A stretch of DNA of 37,345 bases. Origin: Actinomycetota bacterium (GTDB taxonomy: Bacteria; Bacillota; Desulfotomaculia; Desulfotomaculales; Desulfocucumaceae). The position numbers were made by a program, and so were the translations under genes. Positions 14,479 through 24,789 of the stretch are shown here, piece after piece. The DNA lies in the NCBI GenBank assembly GCA_023475565.1, contig JAMCVT010000088.1:1-37345 (forward strand), in the 5' to 3' direction. Under the pieces are notes generated by a model that was given only the letters and a program-made list of their open reading frames with translations, was not told the DNA's origin and did no database searches. Numbering within the stretch: the stretch's first letter is position 1; the number at the start of each line of letters is the position of its first letter.

Positions 14479-14507
14479 ATATTATTAAAAAGTTTATATG
14501 TTGTCAA
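14479..14507 (-). promoter_or_regulatory. Promoter of the DUF2087 regulator gene
   Basis: On the minus strand: perfect TTGACA (14502-14507), a 17-bp spacer and TAATAT (14479-14484). Confidence 0.75.
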
Positions 14508-14637
14508 GGCTGATTCTGATTTCCTTTTGAATAAATGCCAGGTGGTTCCATCCATTTTGGCTTTTTTTCAGGAAAGGCTGGCGAAAGTCTCTGAATGTCG
14601 CTATAATGCTTATGTGGATGAACACTCAGGAAGATAT

Positions 14638-15855
14638 ATGGCGGGTAGTAATTATATGGCAATTATTCAGAGTGGGGTAGAATCGAAACCAAAATTGTGG
14701 ACTCTTAATTATGTGCTCATTTGTTTGTCGTCCCTCACGGTTTGCCTTTCTTTTCACAGCCTGATGCCGACATTGCCCATGTATATCCAGAGGCACGGCG
14801 GCTCGAGCGGGATGGCCGGGCTGGCCATGGCGGCTCTCACAGTCGCAGCGGTTATTATCCGGCCGGTTGCCGGTTGGGCACTGGACAGGTTTGGGCGCAG
14901 AATCATATTGATTACCGGTCTTTTGACTTTCCTGATTCCTTCCCTGGCCTATATTTTGATGCTCCCTGTGATCCCGCTGCTTTTCTTTCGCTTTTTCCAG
15001 GGCTTTGGCTGGGGAATCGGCACCACAGCACAGGGAACGGTTGCCTCTGATGTCATTCCCAGGGGCAGGCTGGGGGAAGGGTTGGGCTTTTTTAGCCTGG
15101 CAGTCAGCATTTCATTAGCCAGTGCGCCGGCTATCGGTTTATGGCTGGTGGACCGTTTTTCCTTTCACGCTTTGTTTGTCTTTGGCTCTCTTTTGACCGT
15201 GGCTTCTCTGGTTCTGGCGCTGATGATTAAGTACCCCAAGCTGGAGCCTTCGCATCAAGTATCAAAACGGGGTTTCCTTGAAAAGCCGGCCCTTCGCCCC
15301 TCGGCAGTCATCCTTTTGGCAACAACCACCTATAGCTCTTTGCTTTCCTTTCTTGCTTTGTTTATTCAACAAAAAGGGATGTCGACAGCCGGGCTGTTTT
15401 TTACCGTCCTGGCGATCACCACGCTTGTCTCCAGGCCCCTGTCGGGAACCATCGTGGACAGAAAAGGACGCAGCGGATATGATCTGACCGTTTTTTCCGG
15501 CCTCGCTGCCATTATCATTTCGATGATTATTATCGCTCAGACCTCTTCTTTGTGGCATTTGATATGGGGAGGGATCTTGTTCGGCATCGGGTTTGGCTTC
15601 GTTCAGCCGGCCATGTTGGCTTTATGCATCACGAGCGTTTCCCCCGACAGAAGAGGGGCGGCTAATGCCACTTACTGGACCGCATTCGACACAGGAGTCG
15701 CTTTCGGCTCGGTTCTCTGGGGAATCATCGCCAGTTATTTCGGCTATGTGGTTATGTTTTATCTAAACATAATTCCACCCCTGCTGGCCTTGCTGGTCTA
15801 TTTAATGCGGCAGCGGGACGGGGTTTCTTTGTCGCGCAATAAATTACCGGCCTGA
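14638..15855 (+). CDS. MFS transporter
   Basis: This is a 12-helix major facilitator, most likely a proton-driven exporter in the plasma membrane; the substrate is not readable. The loop between helices 2 and 3 carries the MFS motif A as GWALDRFGRR, and a matching GTIVDRKGR occurs after helix 8. A Gly-rich stretch in helix 5 (LASAPAIGLWLVD) fits drug/H+ antiporters. ATG 14638 is chosen because GGAAG precedes it by 5 nt; the track start at 14527 adds 37 residues without membrane character. It faces the DUF2087 regulator head to head. Terminators or promoters in 15856-16000 are not clear. Confidence 0.85.
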   Translation: MAGSNYMAIIQSGVESKPKLWTLNYVLICLSSLTVCLSFHSLMPTLPMYIQRHGGSSGMAGLAMAALTVAAVIIRPVAGWALDRFGRRIILITGLLTFLIPSLAYILMLPVIPLLFFRFFQGFGWGIGTTAQGTVASDVIPRGRLGEGLGFFSLAVSISLASAPAIGLWLVDRFSFHALFVFGSLLTVASLVLALMIKYPKLEPSHQVSKRGFLEKPALRPSAVILLATTTYSSLLSFLALFIQQKGMSTAGLFFTVLAITTLVSRPLSGTIVDRKGRSGYDLTVFSGLAAIIISMIIIAQTSSLWHLIWGGILFGIGFGFVQPAMLALCITSVSPDRRGAANATYWTAFDTGVAFGSVLWGIIASYFGYVVMFYLNIIPPLLALLVYLMRQRDGVSLSRNKLPA

Positions 15856-16000
15856 ACAGAGGTTTTTCCTGTGAATAATTTTCCCGAATTTATGAAAAAC
15901 CCAAAACAGCCATTAATCCCAATAAGTCTGGCTATTAACCTGTATGGGTATGGTCAGACTCCTTATTTTCTTAAAAATACCGGAAAAACGGGGCGGTAAA

Positions 16001-16333
16001 ATGAACATTCAGATATTTGGCATAAAAAAGTGCCGGGATACCAGGAAGGCCGAGCGCTATTTCAAGGAGCGCGCCATTTCTTATCAATTTGTCGACCTGA
16101 CAGTGCGCGGCCTCGGCAAAGGCGAGCTGGGCAGGGTCAGGGCGGCGGTTGGACTGGAAAATCTTATAGATACGGAGGGAAAGGAATACGCCAGGCGCAA
16201 TCTCAAGTATATGGCCCACGACAGGGAAGAGGTGCTGCTGGCTTACCCGCTGCTGCTCAAAACTCCCATTGTAAGGAACGGGACTAAAGCCACGGTGGGC
16301 TACTGCCCGGATATCTGGCAGGGGTGGAGCTAG
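16001..16333 (+). CDS. ArsC/Spx-family thioredoxin-fold protein
   Basis: The 110-residue protein has the ArsC/Spx fold: a first strand IQIFGIKKC followed by RDTRKAERYF, the C-x-x-T-R-K pattern of this family, and a C-terminal RNGTKATVGY motif. Only one Cys is in the active loop, without the partner Cys of Spx (CxxC), so an arsenate-reductase-like or YffB-like role is more likely than RNA polymerase binding. ATG 16001 has a GGGGCGG site; the track start at 15944 adds unrelated residues. It lies between two MFS genes and could be read with the second. Confidence 0.8.
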   Translation: MNIQIFGIKKCRDTRKAERYFKERAISYQFVDLTVRGLGKGELGRVRAAVGLENLIDTEGKEYARRNLKYMAHDREEVLLAYPLLLKTPIVRNGTKATVGYCPDIWQGWS

Positions 16334-16388
16334 AAGCAGTGGCCGGGTGTATACTGTTTAGAATAACCAGGTGAAGGAGATATAAATA

Positions 16389-17627
16389 TTGTCGGATACA
16401 ACCACGGGCTTTTTTCGCAACCGGTTTATTCAGGCTATTTTAGTTTCAGGTATATTACTGCAAACCGGAATCTGGGTGCGCAACTTTGCTATTCTATTGT
16501 TCGTTATGGACCGCACCGGCAATAATCCTTTAGCGGTTTCGCTCATTTCCGTGGCTGAGTTTGCCCCCATCTTTTTGTTTTCCTTTATCGGAGGAACCTA
16601 TGCGGACCGCTGGCGTCCCAGAATTACCATGATCTGGTGCGATCTGCTGAGCGCCCTGTCAGTGTTCCTGGTGCTTTTGACAATAATTTTTGGAACCTGG
16701 GAAGCGGTCTTTTTCGTTACTTTCATCTCGGCCATCCTGTCTCAGTTTTCCCAGCCATCCGGCATGAAGCTGTTTAAGGTGCACGTGCCGGGGGAGCAGC
16801 TGCAGATGGGGATGGCCATGTTCCAGACATTAATGGCTGTTTTTATGATTATAGGCCCACTCCTGGGAACCTTTGTCTACCAGAGATTTGGCATTAATAT
16901 TGCTGTCGGGGTGATGGGGGTGGCCTTTCTGCTGTCGGCCGGGGCGCTTACCTTTCTGCCCCCGGATAAAAGAGATGCCAAAGAAAAGACGGAAACAGAT
17001 TTCTGGGGGGAGCTGGCCGACGGCTTTCGCTATGTGTGGCTGAACAGGGTGCTGACAGTGCTTGGCGGGGTGTTTATAGCGGCCGGCCTGGCGGTGGGAA
17101 TAATCCAGCCCCTGGGGATTTTTGTGGTGATTGAGCGGCTGGGCCTGCCTAAGGAAAGTTTGCAGTGGCTGATGGCGGTAAATGGTGCGGCCATGCTGCT
17201 GGGCGGCGGCGTGGTAATGGGCCTTTCCAAAAAAATAGCTCCACAGAAGCTGCTGGCCATGGGACTTCTGGTAAGCGCCATCTCGGTTGCGGTAGTGGGG
17301 CTGTCCACCAGCCTTGTGATCACGCTGTCTTTTCAGTTCCTGAGCGGACTGTTTTTCCCCTGTATTCATATTGGAATTAATACTTTAATTCTGCAGGCCA
17401 CCAGAGAGGAATTTGTCGGGCGGGTAAACGGGGTGCTGAACCCCATGTTCATGGGGGCCATGGTAATTATGATAAGCCTGGCCGGCTGGCTTAAGACACA
17501 GTTTTCGCTGGTGACCATGTACGAGGTGTCCGGGGCGCTGTTTTTCGCAGGTATGCTGCTTATTGTACCCATCTTTAACCGGAGTGATCCCCGGGGACAG
17601 GATAGTGCCGGGGCTGAAGCGGAGTAA
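16389..17627 (+). CDS. MFS transporter, H+ antiporter type
   Basis: This 12-helix, 412-residue exporter resembles the EntS/TIGR00900 type ('FFRNRFIQAILVSGILLQTG', 'GGTYADRWRPR' as motif A, a Gly-rich second half). It would export drugs or small metabolites using the proton gradient. TTG 16389 has GAAGGAG 8 nt upstream. The ywbE gene follows 14 bp later, so the two probably share an mRNA. It is unrelated in sequence to the MFS protein at 14638, so this is not a tandem duplication. Confidence 0.85.
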   Translation: MSDTTTGFFRNRFIQAILVSGILLQTGIWVRNFAILLFVMDRTGNNPLAVSLISVAEFAPIFLFSFIGGTYADRWRPRITMIWCDLLSALSVFLVLLTIIFGTWEAVFFVTFISAILSQFSQPSGMKLFKVHVPGEQLQMGMAMFQTLMAVFMIIGPLLGTFVYQRFGINIAVGVMGVAFLLSAGALTFLPPDKRDAKEKTETDFWGELADGFRYVWLNRVLTVLGGVFIAAGLAVGIIQPLGIFVVIERLGLPKESLQWLMAVNGAAMLLGGGVVMGLSKKIAPQKLLAMGLLVSAISVAVVGLSTSLVITLSFQFLSGLFFPCIHIGINTLILQATREEFVGRVNGVLNPMFMGAMVIMISLAGWLKTQFSLVTMYEVSGALFFAGMLLIVPIFNRSDPRGQDSAGAEAE

Positions 17628-17641
17628 AAGGGAGTCTTGCT

Positions 17642-17836
17642 ATGAATGGAACAGAGCGGAAAAATATTAAGCCCGGCTTTAAAGTGAAAATTATACAGAA
17701 ACAGCACCAGCGCACCGGGCAGCTGACTGAGGGCGTGGTGAAGGATATATTGACCAACAGCGCCGTTCATCCGCACGGTATAAAAGTCCGTCTGGAGAGT
17801 GGAATTATTGGCAGGGTGCAGGAAATAATGGGGTGA
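17642..17836 (+). CDS. ywbE: YwbE-family protein (DUF2196)
   Basis: The 64-residue protein matches the YwbE family of Firmicutes over its full length (GFKVKIIQKQHQRTGQLTEG, then VKDILTNSAVHPHGIKVRL). It is a small basic beta-barrel-like protein; its function is not established. ATG 17642 has AAGGGAG upstream and lies 14 bp after the MFS gene stop. Confidence 0.9.
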   Translation: MNGTERKNIKPGFKVKIIQKQHQRTGQLTEGVVKDILTNSAVHPHGIKVRLESGIIGRVQEIMG

Positions 17837-18160
17837 ACTGGTGCTCCGGCTGAACCGGTTTTATGATCTGAACCGGAATACGGCCGGCAGGAGGGCCACA
17901 AAATAATCAGCACGGCCACGGTGATGTCCAGGGTGATGACTATTGACGGGTATATTTTTTAGTAGTGCAGAATGCCTATTCAAAAATGGGAAATATGGCT
18001 TAGTTATGAATAGGAGGAAGTTTGATGGGAAGAACGAAAACATTTTTCTAATCGAAAGTTTATGAAATAACAGTTTTTTTACTTTCAGATGTATTTAGTT
18101 ATTTTTTTTTAACCCCTCCCGGTTATTTGACTGGCCGGGCAGGGGAAGGGGTGGGTAGGC
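17837..18160. other. Intergenic region with no gene seen
   Basis: Near the left end CTGAACCGG occurs twice (about 17850-17875). On the minus strand a short hydrophobic frame (VITLDITVAVLII) could be a remnant of a membrane-protein gene, but it has no start. The right half is AT-rich with long T-runs, then GC-rich before the GT87-like gene. No clear promoter is seen. Confidence 0.4.
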
Positions 18161-19327
18161 GTGGACTGGCTGAACCGTCGCAGAATTGTAATGTATTCCT
18201 GGTCGTTTGTGGCCGTATATATTTTTATTGCAGGGCTGTCGTACTCTTCCGGAAAGGGTATAAATGACTCCCGGGGACAGGCCCTGGGCAGCGACTATAT
18301 ATGCTTTTATGCCGCTTCAGAACTTGCCCGGGAGGGTGATGTAAGTGGTATATACGACATAAAGCAGATTTACCGGAAAGAAGTGGAGCTTGCCGGTGAT
18401 CAAGCCGATATGGTCGGGTTTTATTATCCTCCCACATTCCTGCTGCTGGTCCTGCCGCTTGCTTATATGCCTTATGTGGTCTCCCTGGCGATCTGGATAA
18501 GCACAACACTTCTGGGCTACGCGGCCCTTTTGCGAAGAATAGCTCCGGACTCCGCAACTCTCGGTCTTGCGCTGGCATATCCGGGGGCCTTTCAAAATGC
18601 CATACATGGGCAAAATGGTTTTCTGACTACGGCATTACTTGGCTGGGGACTTGTTCTTCTGCGTGGGTGTCCGGTCCCGGCGGGGATATTGCTGGGACTG
18701 CTTACCTATAAGCCCCACCTGGCCCTGCTGGTATTTTTGGCCCTGCTGGCAGGACGCTGCTGGGAAGCTCTTGCGGCAGCCGCATTTTCCGCCGGGGCGT
18801 TCGCCCTGGCAAGTGCCGCAGTTTTTGGGCCGGACGCATGGCTCTCTTTTAAGGACCAGATTCCTTTTGTATCCAATATTACTGAGGCAGGCTACCTGCC
18901 GTGGGTGAAAATGTCCACCGTTTTTGCAGCTTCCCGCCTGGTCGGGATTGGCATACAGCCTTCATATATACTTCAGGGAATAATAACTTTTTGTGTGATT
19001 ATACTTGTTTTCTGGGTATGGCACAGGGAAATGTCATACTATCTCAAGGTTTCAGTGCTTATAGCCGGGATTTTTCTGGCCACACCGTATGCCTTTCAGT
19101 ATGACCTGGCCCTTTTGGCTGCAGCTATTGCATTTTACGGCTGGGAAGGGTACAAGAAAGGCTGGCTGCCATATGAAAAGGCGGTCCTTTTTGTTGTCTG
19201 GATAATGCCCCAGATTAATGATCCTATCGCCAGGTTTACTAATATTCAGATTGTCCCGTTAATCCTGGCGGCCTTTTTAATGCTGGCCATGCGCCGCATT
19301 TATTTTTTTGAAAGATCAATATTATAA
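18161..19327 (+). CDS. GT87-like polytopic membrane glycosyltransferase (DUF2029)
   Basis: The 388-residue protein has about nine to eleven membrane segments. The early loop 'GSDYICFYAASELAREGDVSGIYD' has the acidic residues expected of the catalytic loop in GT-C enzymes, and YYPPTFLLLVLPLA and YKPHLALL are typical of the DUF2029/GT87 group. Such enzymes move a sugar from a polyprenol-phosphate donor to an acceptor on the outer face of the membrane. The real donor and acceptor are not known. GTG 18161 follows a G-rich purine tract. It is a single gene with a terminator downstream. Confidence 0.8.
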   Translation: MDWLNRRRIVMYSWSFVAVYIFIAGLSYSSGKGINDSRGQALGSDYICFYAASELAREGDVSGIYDIKQIYRKEVELAGDQADMVGFYYPPTFLLLVLPLAYMPYVVSLAIWISTTLLGYAALLRRIAPDSATLGLALAYPGAFQNAIHGQNGFLTTALLGWGLVLLRGCPVPAGILLGLLTYKPHLALLVFLALLAGRCWEALAAAAFSAGAFALASAAVFGPDAWLSFKDQIPFVSNITEAGYLPWVKMSTVFAASRLVGIGIQPSYILQGIITFCVIILVFWVWHREMSYYLKVSVLIAGIFLATPYAFQYDLALLAAAIAFYGWEGYKKGWLPYEKAVLFVVWIMPQINDPIARFTNIQIVPLILAAFLMLAMRRIYFFERSIL

Positions 19328-19674
19328 ATTTTTTAGGTCGCGGCGCCCGCTGTCTGGTGATTTTCCTCTTACTGTGTCTTCCGGCTATATCTTAAAAAGA
19401 CCTCCCCACTGAAACAGGGAGGTTATTTTACTTGTTTTAGCCATAATATAAATACTTGCAGAAATTTAACCCTTTTATTTCCCATATGCCCGGAGGGGTA
19501 TCCAAAGGGCTGCGTATAGAAGGTGCTGAAAAATTATGTGGAAAAATCATTAAATCAAGGTGTATAATCTATTTAGAAATATGAGGTTCATGCCAGCTGC
19601 CGCTGCCATAATATGCTGTATTGCCCTGAATGAGCGGTGAAAACGCGGCTTGAAAACCTCTGGGGGGTATATCT
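19328..19674. other. Intergenic region before copA
   Basis: The region holds a terminator at 19399-19436 and a perfect TATAAT at 19563-19568 that probably serves copA, though the -35 position (GGAAAA) is poor. Poor -35 boxes are common at metal-regulated promoters. No coding signal is seen. Confidence 0.5.
19399..19436 (+). terminator. Intrinsic terminator after the GT87-like gene
   Basis: GACCTCCC-cactgaaaca-GGGAGGTT followed by a T-rich run, with an A-run before it, so it may work in both directions. Confidence 0.75.
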
Positions 19675-22101
19675 GTGGATAATAAAAAGGTTACTATAAA
19701 GGTGCTGGGTATGGAGTGCTCGGCCTGTGTGGCCCGGGTTGAGCGGGCGCTGAACAAAATGGAAGGGGTGGCCGGGGCGGCGGTGAATTTCGCCGTTGGA
19801 AACGTTACCATAGGCTACGACCCCGGCCGGGTAGGGGTGGATGACCTGATAAAGGTCATCGTGGACCAGGGCTACCGGGTGCCCACCGGACGGATTGAGC
19901 TGAAAATAGGGGGAATGACCTGTGCTGCCTGCTCCGCCCGGGTGGAGAGGACCCTGGCGGGAATGGAGGGCGTTTTCAAGGCCAATGTTAATCTGGCCAT
20001 GGAGAGGGCCACGGTGGAGTACGACCCCGGGCGGGTAAGCCCGGCTGACCTCAAAAAGGCTGTGGTTGATGCAGGTTACCGGGCCGGGGACGGGGAGGTC
20101 AGCCCTGATGGGGACAGTGAGAAATTGGAGCGGGAGAGGGAAACCAGGCGCCAGCTGACCCTTTTCATACTGTCGGCGGCTTTTTCAGTTCCCCTGCTGT
20201 CCATGATGTTTGCGGACCTGTTTGGCTTTCACCTGCCGGCCTTGCTGCACAACAAGATATTTCAGTTCGCCCTGGCCACCCCGGTGCAGTTCATTGCCGG
20301 GTATCAGTTTTACCGGGGGGCCTACAACTCGCTCAGGCACGGCAGCGCCAACATGGACGTGCTGGTGGCCATGGGCACTTCGGCGGCATACTTTTACAGT
20401 GTGGCCACCACCTTCTTTTTCCCCGGACATGTTTATTACGAGACCGGGGCTATTATCATAACCCTTATACTGCTGGGTAAAATGCTGGAGGCCATCGCCA
20501 AGGGCCGGACCTCCGAGGCCATTAAAAAGCTTATGGGGCTGCAGGCCAGGACAGCCCGGGTAATCCGCGGGGGGCAGGAGATGGACATACCTGTGGAGGA
20601 TGTGATAAAGGGGGACCTGGTGGTGGTGCGCCCCGGGGAAAAGGTGCCCGTGGACGGATCGGTGAAAGAGGGCTTTTCCAGTGTGGACGAGTCCATGCTT
20701 ACCGGGGAAAGCATACCGGTGGACAAGAAGCCCGGTGATGAGGTTATCGGAGGCACCATAAACAAGCACGGCAGCTTCAGATTTGAGGCCACCAGGGTGG
20801 GGTCTGAAACAGCCCTGGCCCAGATAATAAGGATAGTGGCGGAGGCCCAGGGGTCGAAGGCGCCCATCCAGCGCCTGGCCGACGTAATCTCGGCCTACTT
20901 CGTGCCCACCGTGGTGGGGGTGGCTCTGCTGACCTTCCTGGTATGGTATTTTATCGCCGACCCGGGCAATTTTTCCCGGGCGCTGATTAATTTCACCGCC
21001 GTGCTGGTCATAGCCTGCCCCTGCGCCCTGGGGCTGGCCACACCCACCTCCATAATGGTGGGGACCGGGCGGGGCGCGGAAAACGGTATACTGATCAAGG
21101 GCGGGGAGCACCTGGAAAAGGCCCACGGGCTGAATACCATTGTGCTGGACAAAACCGGAACCATCACCAGGGGAGAGCCCTCTCTGACCGATGTTATCGC
21201 TGTGGGGGAAATAGGCGAGAAGGAAATGCTGCGGCTGGTGGCCTCGGCTGAAAAGGTGTCTGAGCACCCCCTGGGCGAGGCTATTGTAAAGGGGGCCAGG
21301 GAAAAGGGCGTTGAGCCGGCTGACCCCCAGGGCTTTGAAGCTGTCCCCGGCCAGGGGATAGTGGCCAGGATAGACGGCCGGGACCTGTTAATAGGCAACC
21401 GCAGGCTGATGAATTCCCGGAATGTTGATATATCCGATCTGGAAAAAAGGGCCGGCAGCCTGGAGGGAGAGGGCAAAACCGCCATACTGGTGGCTGTAAA
21501 CGGCAGCCCGGCCGGGGCGGTGGCGGTGGCCGACACCGTGAAGGACAGCTCGGCGGAAGCCATCCGCGCCCTTCAGGAAATGGGTATACAGACTATTATG
21601 ATTACCGGAGACAACAGGCGCACCGCCGGGGCCATAGCCCGGCAGGTGGGAATTCCCGGGGAAAATGTGCTGGCCGAGGTGCTGCCCCAGGACAAGGCCC
21701 GGGAGGTAAACAGGCTGAAAGAAAAAGGCCTTATGGTGGGCATGGTGGGGGACGGCATAAACGACGCCCCGGCCCTGGCCACCGCCGATATAGGCTTTGC
21801 CATAGGCACCGGCACAGACGTGGCCATGGAGGCCGCCGATATAACACTGATCAAGGGAGACCTGAGGGGAGTGGCGGCCAGCATCAGGCTCAGCCGGGGA
21901 ACCATGCGCAACATAAAGCAAAACCTCTTCTGGGCGCTGGTTTACAACTGCCTGGGGATACCGATGGCCGCCCTGGGATTTCTCTCCCCGGTGCTGGCCG
22001 GAGCGGCCATGGCCTTCAGCTCGGTGTCGGTGGTGTCAAATGCTCTGAGGCTGAAAAGGTTTGACCCTTACCGGGATTTCCGGCGGGAGGGGAAGAGGTA
22101 A
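19675..22101 (+). CDS. copA: Copper-translocating P1B-type ATPase
   Basis: This membrane pump uses ATP to export Cu(I). Two heavy-metal-binding domains stand at the N-terminus (GMECSAC, Cys15/Cys18; GMTCAAC, Cys83/Cys86). Eight membrane segments are expected. The actuator loop carries TGES (about 343-346), the metal channel motif is CPC (448-450), the phosphorylated Asp is 492 in DKTGT, followed by SEHPLG and [11 protein letters not shown]. At 808 residues it is complete. GTG 19675 has a G-rich site upstream. No copZ chaperone or CsoR repressor gene is next to it. It is among the most GC-rich genes in the window. Confidence 0.95.
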   Translation: MDNKKVTIKVLGMECSACVARVERALNKMEGVAGAAVNFAVGNVTIGYDPGRVGVDDLIKVIVDQGYRVPTGRIELKIGGMTCAACSARVERTLAGMEGVFKANVNLAMERATVEYDPGRVSPADLKKAVVDAGYRAGDGEVSPDGDSEKLERERETRRQLTLFILSAAFSVPLLSMMFADLFGFHLPALLHNKIFQFALATPVQFIAGYQFYRGAYNSLRHGSANMDVLVAMGTSAAYFYSVATTFFFPGHVYYETGAIIITLILLGKMLEAIAKGRTSEAIKKLMGLQARTARVIRGGQEMDIPVEDVIKGDLVVVRPGEKVPVDGSVKEGFSSVDESMLTGESIPVDKKPGDEVIGGTINKHGSFRFEATRVGSETALAQIIRIVAEAQGSKAPIQRLADVISAYFVPTVVGVALLTFLVWYFIADPGNFSRALINFTAVLVIACPCALGLATPTSIMVGTGRGAENGILIKGGEHLEKAHGLNTIVLDKTGTITRGEPSLTDVIAVGEIGEKEMLRLVASAEKVSEHPLGEAIVKGAREKGVEPADPQGFEAVPGQGIVARIDGRDLLIGNRRLMNSRNVDISDLEKRAGSLEGEGKTAILVAVNGSPAGAVAVADTVKDSSAEAIRALQEMGIQTIMITGDNRRTAGAIARQVGIPGENVLAEVLPQDKAREVNRLKEKGLMVGMVGDGINDAPALATADIGFAIGTGTDVAMEAADITLIKGDLRGVAASIRLSRGTMRNIKQNLFWALVYNCLGIPMAALGFLSPVLAGAAMAFSSVSVVSNALRLKRFDPYRDFRREGKR

Positions 22102-22185
22102 TATAAGGGTGTTTTTATTGCCGCCCTGGAGGAATGTGGATGTTTATGTAGAAGAGGGGATAGGGAGTTTTACGGGATATTATTT

Positions 22186-22237
22186 AACCTTTGGGAAAAA
22201 AGCTTTCCGGGGTATTGCATTAAACAAAGGTTTTTTT
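22186..22237 (+). terminator. Nested hairpin terminator after copA
   Basis: AACCTTTG (22186-22193) pairs with CAAAGGTT (22225-22232), enclosing a smaller GGAAA...TTTCC stem, and seven T follow. It lies between copA and glnS. No T-box sequence (GGGTGG...CCGCG) is found, so tRNA-controlled antitermination of glnS is not indicated. Confidence 0.6.
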
Positions 22238-22337
22238 GGATAATATATGGAAATATTAACCACCGGGAATAAGTGTTGCCGGTAAGCCGGTAAGACAGAA
22301 AGAAAAAGGCTATCATTTTGGGGAGGATTCGTAAGCA

Positions 22338-24047
22338 ATGGAAACACCATCCGCCGCAAACACGGCTTCATACGCCAGCTTTATCCAGGACATAATTACA
22401 GAAGACCTGAAAATGAAGAAAAATGACGGCCGGGTGCATACCAGGTTTCCACCGGAGCCCAACGGCTACCTTCATATAGGGCATGCCAAGTCCATCTGCC
22501 TCAATTTCGGCATTGCCGCCAGGAACGGGGGGCTGTGCAATCTCAGATTCGATGACACTAACCCCAGTAAAGAGGAAGTGGAATATGTCGAGTCCATCAA
22601 GGAAGATGTGAGATGGCTTGGCTATGACTGGGACGCCCGGCTTTTTTACGCCTCTGACTACTTTGCTGATCTGTACCGCTTTGCCGTGCAGCTTATCAGG
22701 GACGGAAAGGCCTATGTGTGCGACCTGACTCCCGAAGAGATCAGGAATTATCGCGGGACTCTCACCCAGCCGGGGAAGGAGAGCCCCTGCCGCAGCCGCT
22801 CGGTGGAAGAAAACCTGAGACTGTTTGAAAAGATGAGGGCGGGGGAACTCCCCGACGGGGCCTGTGTGCTGAGGGCTAAAATAGATATGGCCTCACCCAA
22901 CCTCAATATGAGGGACCCGGTGCTATACAGGATTCAGAAATCCTCCCACCACCGGACCGGAGACAGGTGGTGCATTTATCCCATGTACGACTATGCCCAC
23001 CCCATTTCCGACGCCCTGGAGGGGATCACCCACTCCATATGCACGCTGGAGTTTGAGGATCACCGGCCATTGTATGACTGGGTGCTGGACAATATAGACG
23101 TGCAGGGTCACCCCCGGCAGATTGAGTTTGCCAGGTTAAATCTCACCTATACGGTAATGAGCAAGAGGAAGCTCCGGGAGTTGGTGGAGAAGAAGTTCGT
23201 CAGCGGCTGGGACGACCCCAGGATGCCCACTATATCCGGCCTGCGCAGGCGGGGCTACACACCGGAGGCCATGCGGGACTTCTGTGACCGCATAGGGGTG
23301 GCCAAGGCCAACAGCATGGTGGATATAGCCGTGCTGGAGCACTGCATACGGGAGGACTTGAACTTGCGGGCGCCCCGGGTGATGGCGGTGCTGCGCCCCC
23401 TGAAGATAATAATTGACAACTACCCCGAAGATGTTGTGGAGGACCTGGACGCAGATATTAATCCTGAGAACCCGGCCCTGGGTAAGAGGAAGGTGCCCTT
23501 TTCAGGGGTGCTGTACATTGAGCGGGACGATTTTATGGAGGACCCGCCCAAAAAGTTCTTCCGCCTGGCCCCCGGACGTGAGGTCCGGTTAAAGCACGCC
23601 TACATAATAAAGTGCGAGCGGGTGGTGAAGGACGGGAAGACCGGCGAGATAATCGAGCTGCACTGCACCTACGACCCGGAGACAAAGAGCGGCATGTCCT
23701 CCGATGTCCGCAAGGTCAAAGGGACTCTGCACTGGGTTTCCGCCGCCCACTCCGTAAAGGCCGAAGCGCGCCTGTATGACCACCTTTTTACCCGGGAAAA
23801 CCCGGAGGAGGACAGGGAGGGCGCGCACTTCACCGATTATATCAATCCCGGGTCCCTGGAAGTGCTGACTTCCTGCCTGCTGGAGCCCGGCCTGGCCGGG
23901 GCTGCGCCCGGAAGCCGCTACCAGTTCTTAAGACACGGCTATTTCATAGTTGATCCGGTGGACTCCCGGGAGGGATCGCCTGTATTCAACAGGATAGTTT
24001 CCCTGAAGGACACCTGGGCCAGGATGCGGCAGTCGGGGAAAGCATAG
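22338..24047 (+). CDS. glnS: Glutaminyl-tRNA synthetase
   Basis: This class I synthetase charges tRNA-Gln directly with glutamine. The HIGH motif appears as HIGHAKS after FPPEPNGYL, and the KMSKS motif as VMSKRKL near residue 272-278; the C-terminal anticodon-binding beta-barrels are present. The length of 569 residues matches bacterial GlnRS. ATG 22338 has GGGGAGGA upstream. Many Firmicutes lack GlnRS and use Glu-tRNA(Gln) amidation by GatCAB instead, so presence here is notable and points to ancient transfer. It stands alone without regulatory RNA. Confidence 0.95.
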   Translation: METPSAANTASYASFIQDIITEDLKMKKNDGRVHTRFPPEPNGYLHIGHAKSICLNFGIAARNGGLCNLRFDDTNPSKEEVEYVESIKEDVRWLGYDWDARLFYASDYFADLYRFAVQLIRDGKAYVCDLTPEEIRNYRGTLTQPGKESPCRSRSVEENLRLFEKMRAGELPDGACVLRAKIDMASPNLNMRDPVLYRIQKSSHHRTGDRWCIYPMYDYAHPISDALEGITHSICTLEFEDHRPLYDWVLDNIDVQGHPRQIEFARLNLTYTVMSKRKLRELVEKKFVSGWDDPRMPTISGLRRRGYTPEAMRDFCDRIGVAKANSMVDIAVLEHCIREDLNLRAPRVMAVLRPLKIIIDNYPEDVVEDLDADINPENPALGKRKVPFSGVLYIERDDFMEDPPKKFFRLAPGREVRLKHAYIIKCERVVKDGKTGEIIELHCTYDPETKSGMSSDVRKVKGTLHWVSAAHSVKAEARLYDHLFTRENPEEDREGAHFTDYINPGSLEVLTSCLLEPGLAGAAPGSRYQFLRHGYFIVDPVDSREGSPVFNRIVSLKDTWARMRQSGKA

Positions 24048-24164
24048 TTTTCCAATCCCTGCCCCTTCCTTTTATTGCCAAAAACCACTTTTACTGAAGG
24101 AAAAAGGTCAGCGCGAATAGAAATATAAAGTGGGCCTTTTAATGGATAAGGAAAGGGTGGTTTG

Positions 24165-24746
24165 ATGGGCGCACATGAAATTGACTATAAAATTTACGGG
24201 AATGAAATACAGTTTGTGGAAGTGGAACTGGACCCGGGGGAGAGTGTTATAGCCGAGGCCGGGAGCTTTATGATGATGGACCGGGAAATTGAAATGGAAA
24301 CCATTTTCGGAGACGGCGCCGACAGCAACAGGGGTTTTGCCTCCAAGCTGCTGGGGGTGGGCTTCTTCGGCGGGGAAGGCTTCATAATGCAAAAGCTGGA
24401 GGGTGACGGGATGGCCTTTGTCCATGCCGGGGGAACCATTCATGAAAAGGTGCTGCAGCCCGGGGAGACTATAAAGCTGGATACCGGCTGCCTGGTGGCC
24501 ATGACCCGCAGCGTTGGGTATGACATTGAATTTGTAAAAGGTGTAAAAACCTTTTTGTTTGGCGGAGAAGGGCTTTTTTTCGCTGCCCTCAGGGGGCCCG
24601 GCAGGGTGTGGATACAGTCGCTGCCCTTCAGCCGACTGGCCTCCCGGGTGATTGCCTGCGCCCCACAGACAGGGGGAAAGGCCAGGGGGGAAGGAAGCAT
24701 ACTGGGAGCCTTGGGAAATGTGCTTGACGGGGACAACAAATTCTAA
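24165..24746 (+). CDS. AIM24/TIGR00266-family protein, shortened
   Basis: The N-terminus (FVEVELDPGESVIAEAGSFM...METIFGDG) and the second half (FFGGEGFIMQKLEGDGMAFVHAGG...DTGCLVAM...GGEGLFF...GPGRVWIQSLPFSRLA) match the AIM24 family well. Between SKLLG and VGFFGGEG, the usual family members have about 65 more residues (the GESLFMT and PGxIxP strands). The frame is unbroken, so an in-frame deletion is likely; 194 residues is short for the family. AIM24 proteins fold as TRAP-like beta sheets; their bacterial role is unknown. ATG 24165 has GGGTGG upstream. A Cys/His miniprotein gene follows 43 bp on. Confidence 0.8.
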   Translation: MGAHEIDYKIYGNEIQFVEVELDPGESVIAEAGSFMMMDREIEMETIFGDGADSNRGFASKLLGVGFFGGEGFIMQKLEGDGMAFVHAGGTIHEKVLQPGETIKLDTGCLVAMTRSVGYDIEFVKGVKTFLFGGEGLFFAALRGPGRVWIQSLPFSRLASRVIACAPQTGGKARGEGSILGALGNVLDGDNKF

Positions 24747-24789
24747 CTGTCTGACTGCCCGAATATTTTAATCCAAAGGAGGTAGCGGA

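Noticed and set aside
20185-21267. 360-residue minus-strand ORF
   Set aside because: It is a shadow of copA, caused by high GC at third codon positions; composition is rich in Gly, His and Pro with no domain.
22102-22337. T-box riboswitch upstream of glnS
   Set aside because: No T-box sequence or specifier loop is seen; the hairpin at 22186-22237 fits a copA terminator.
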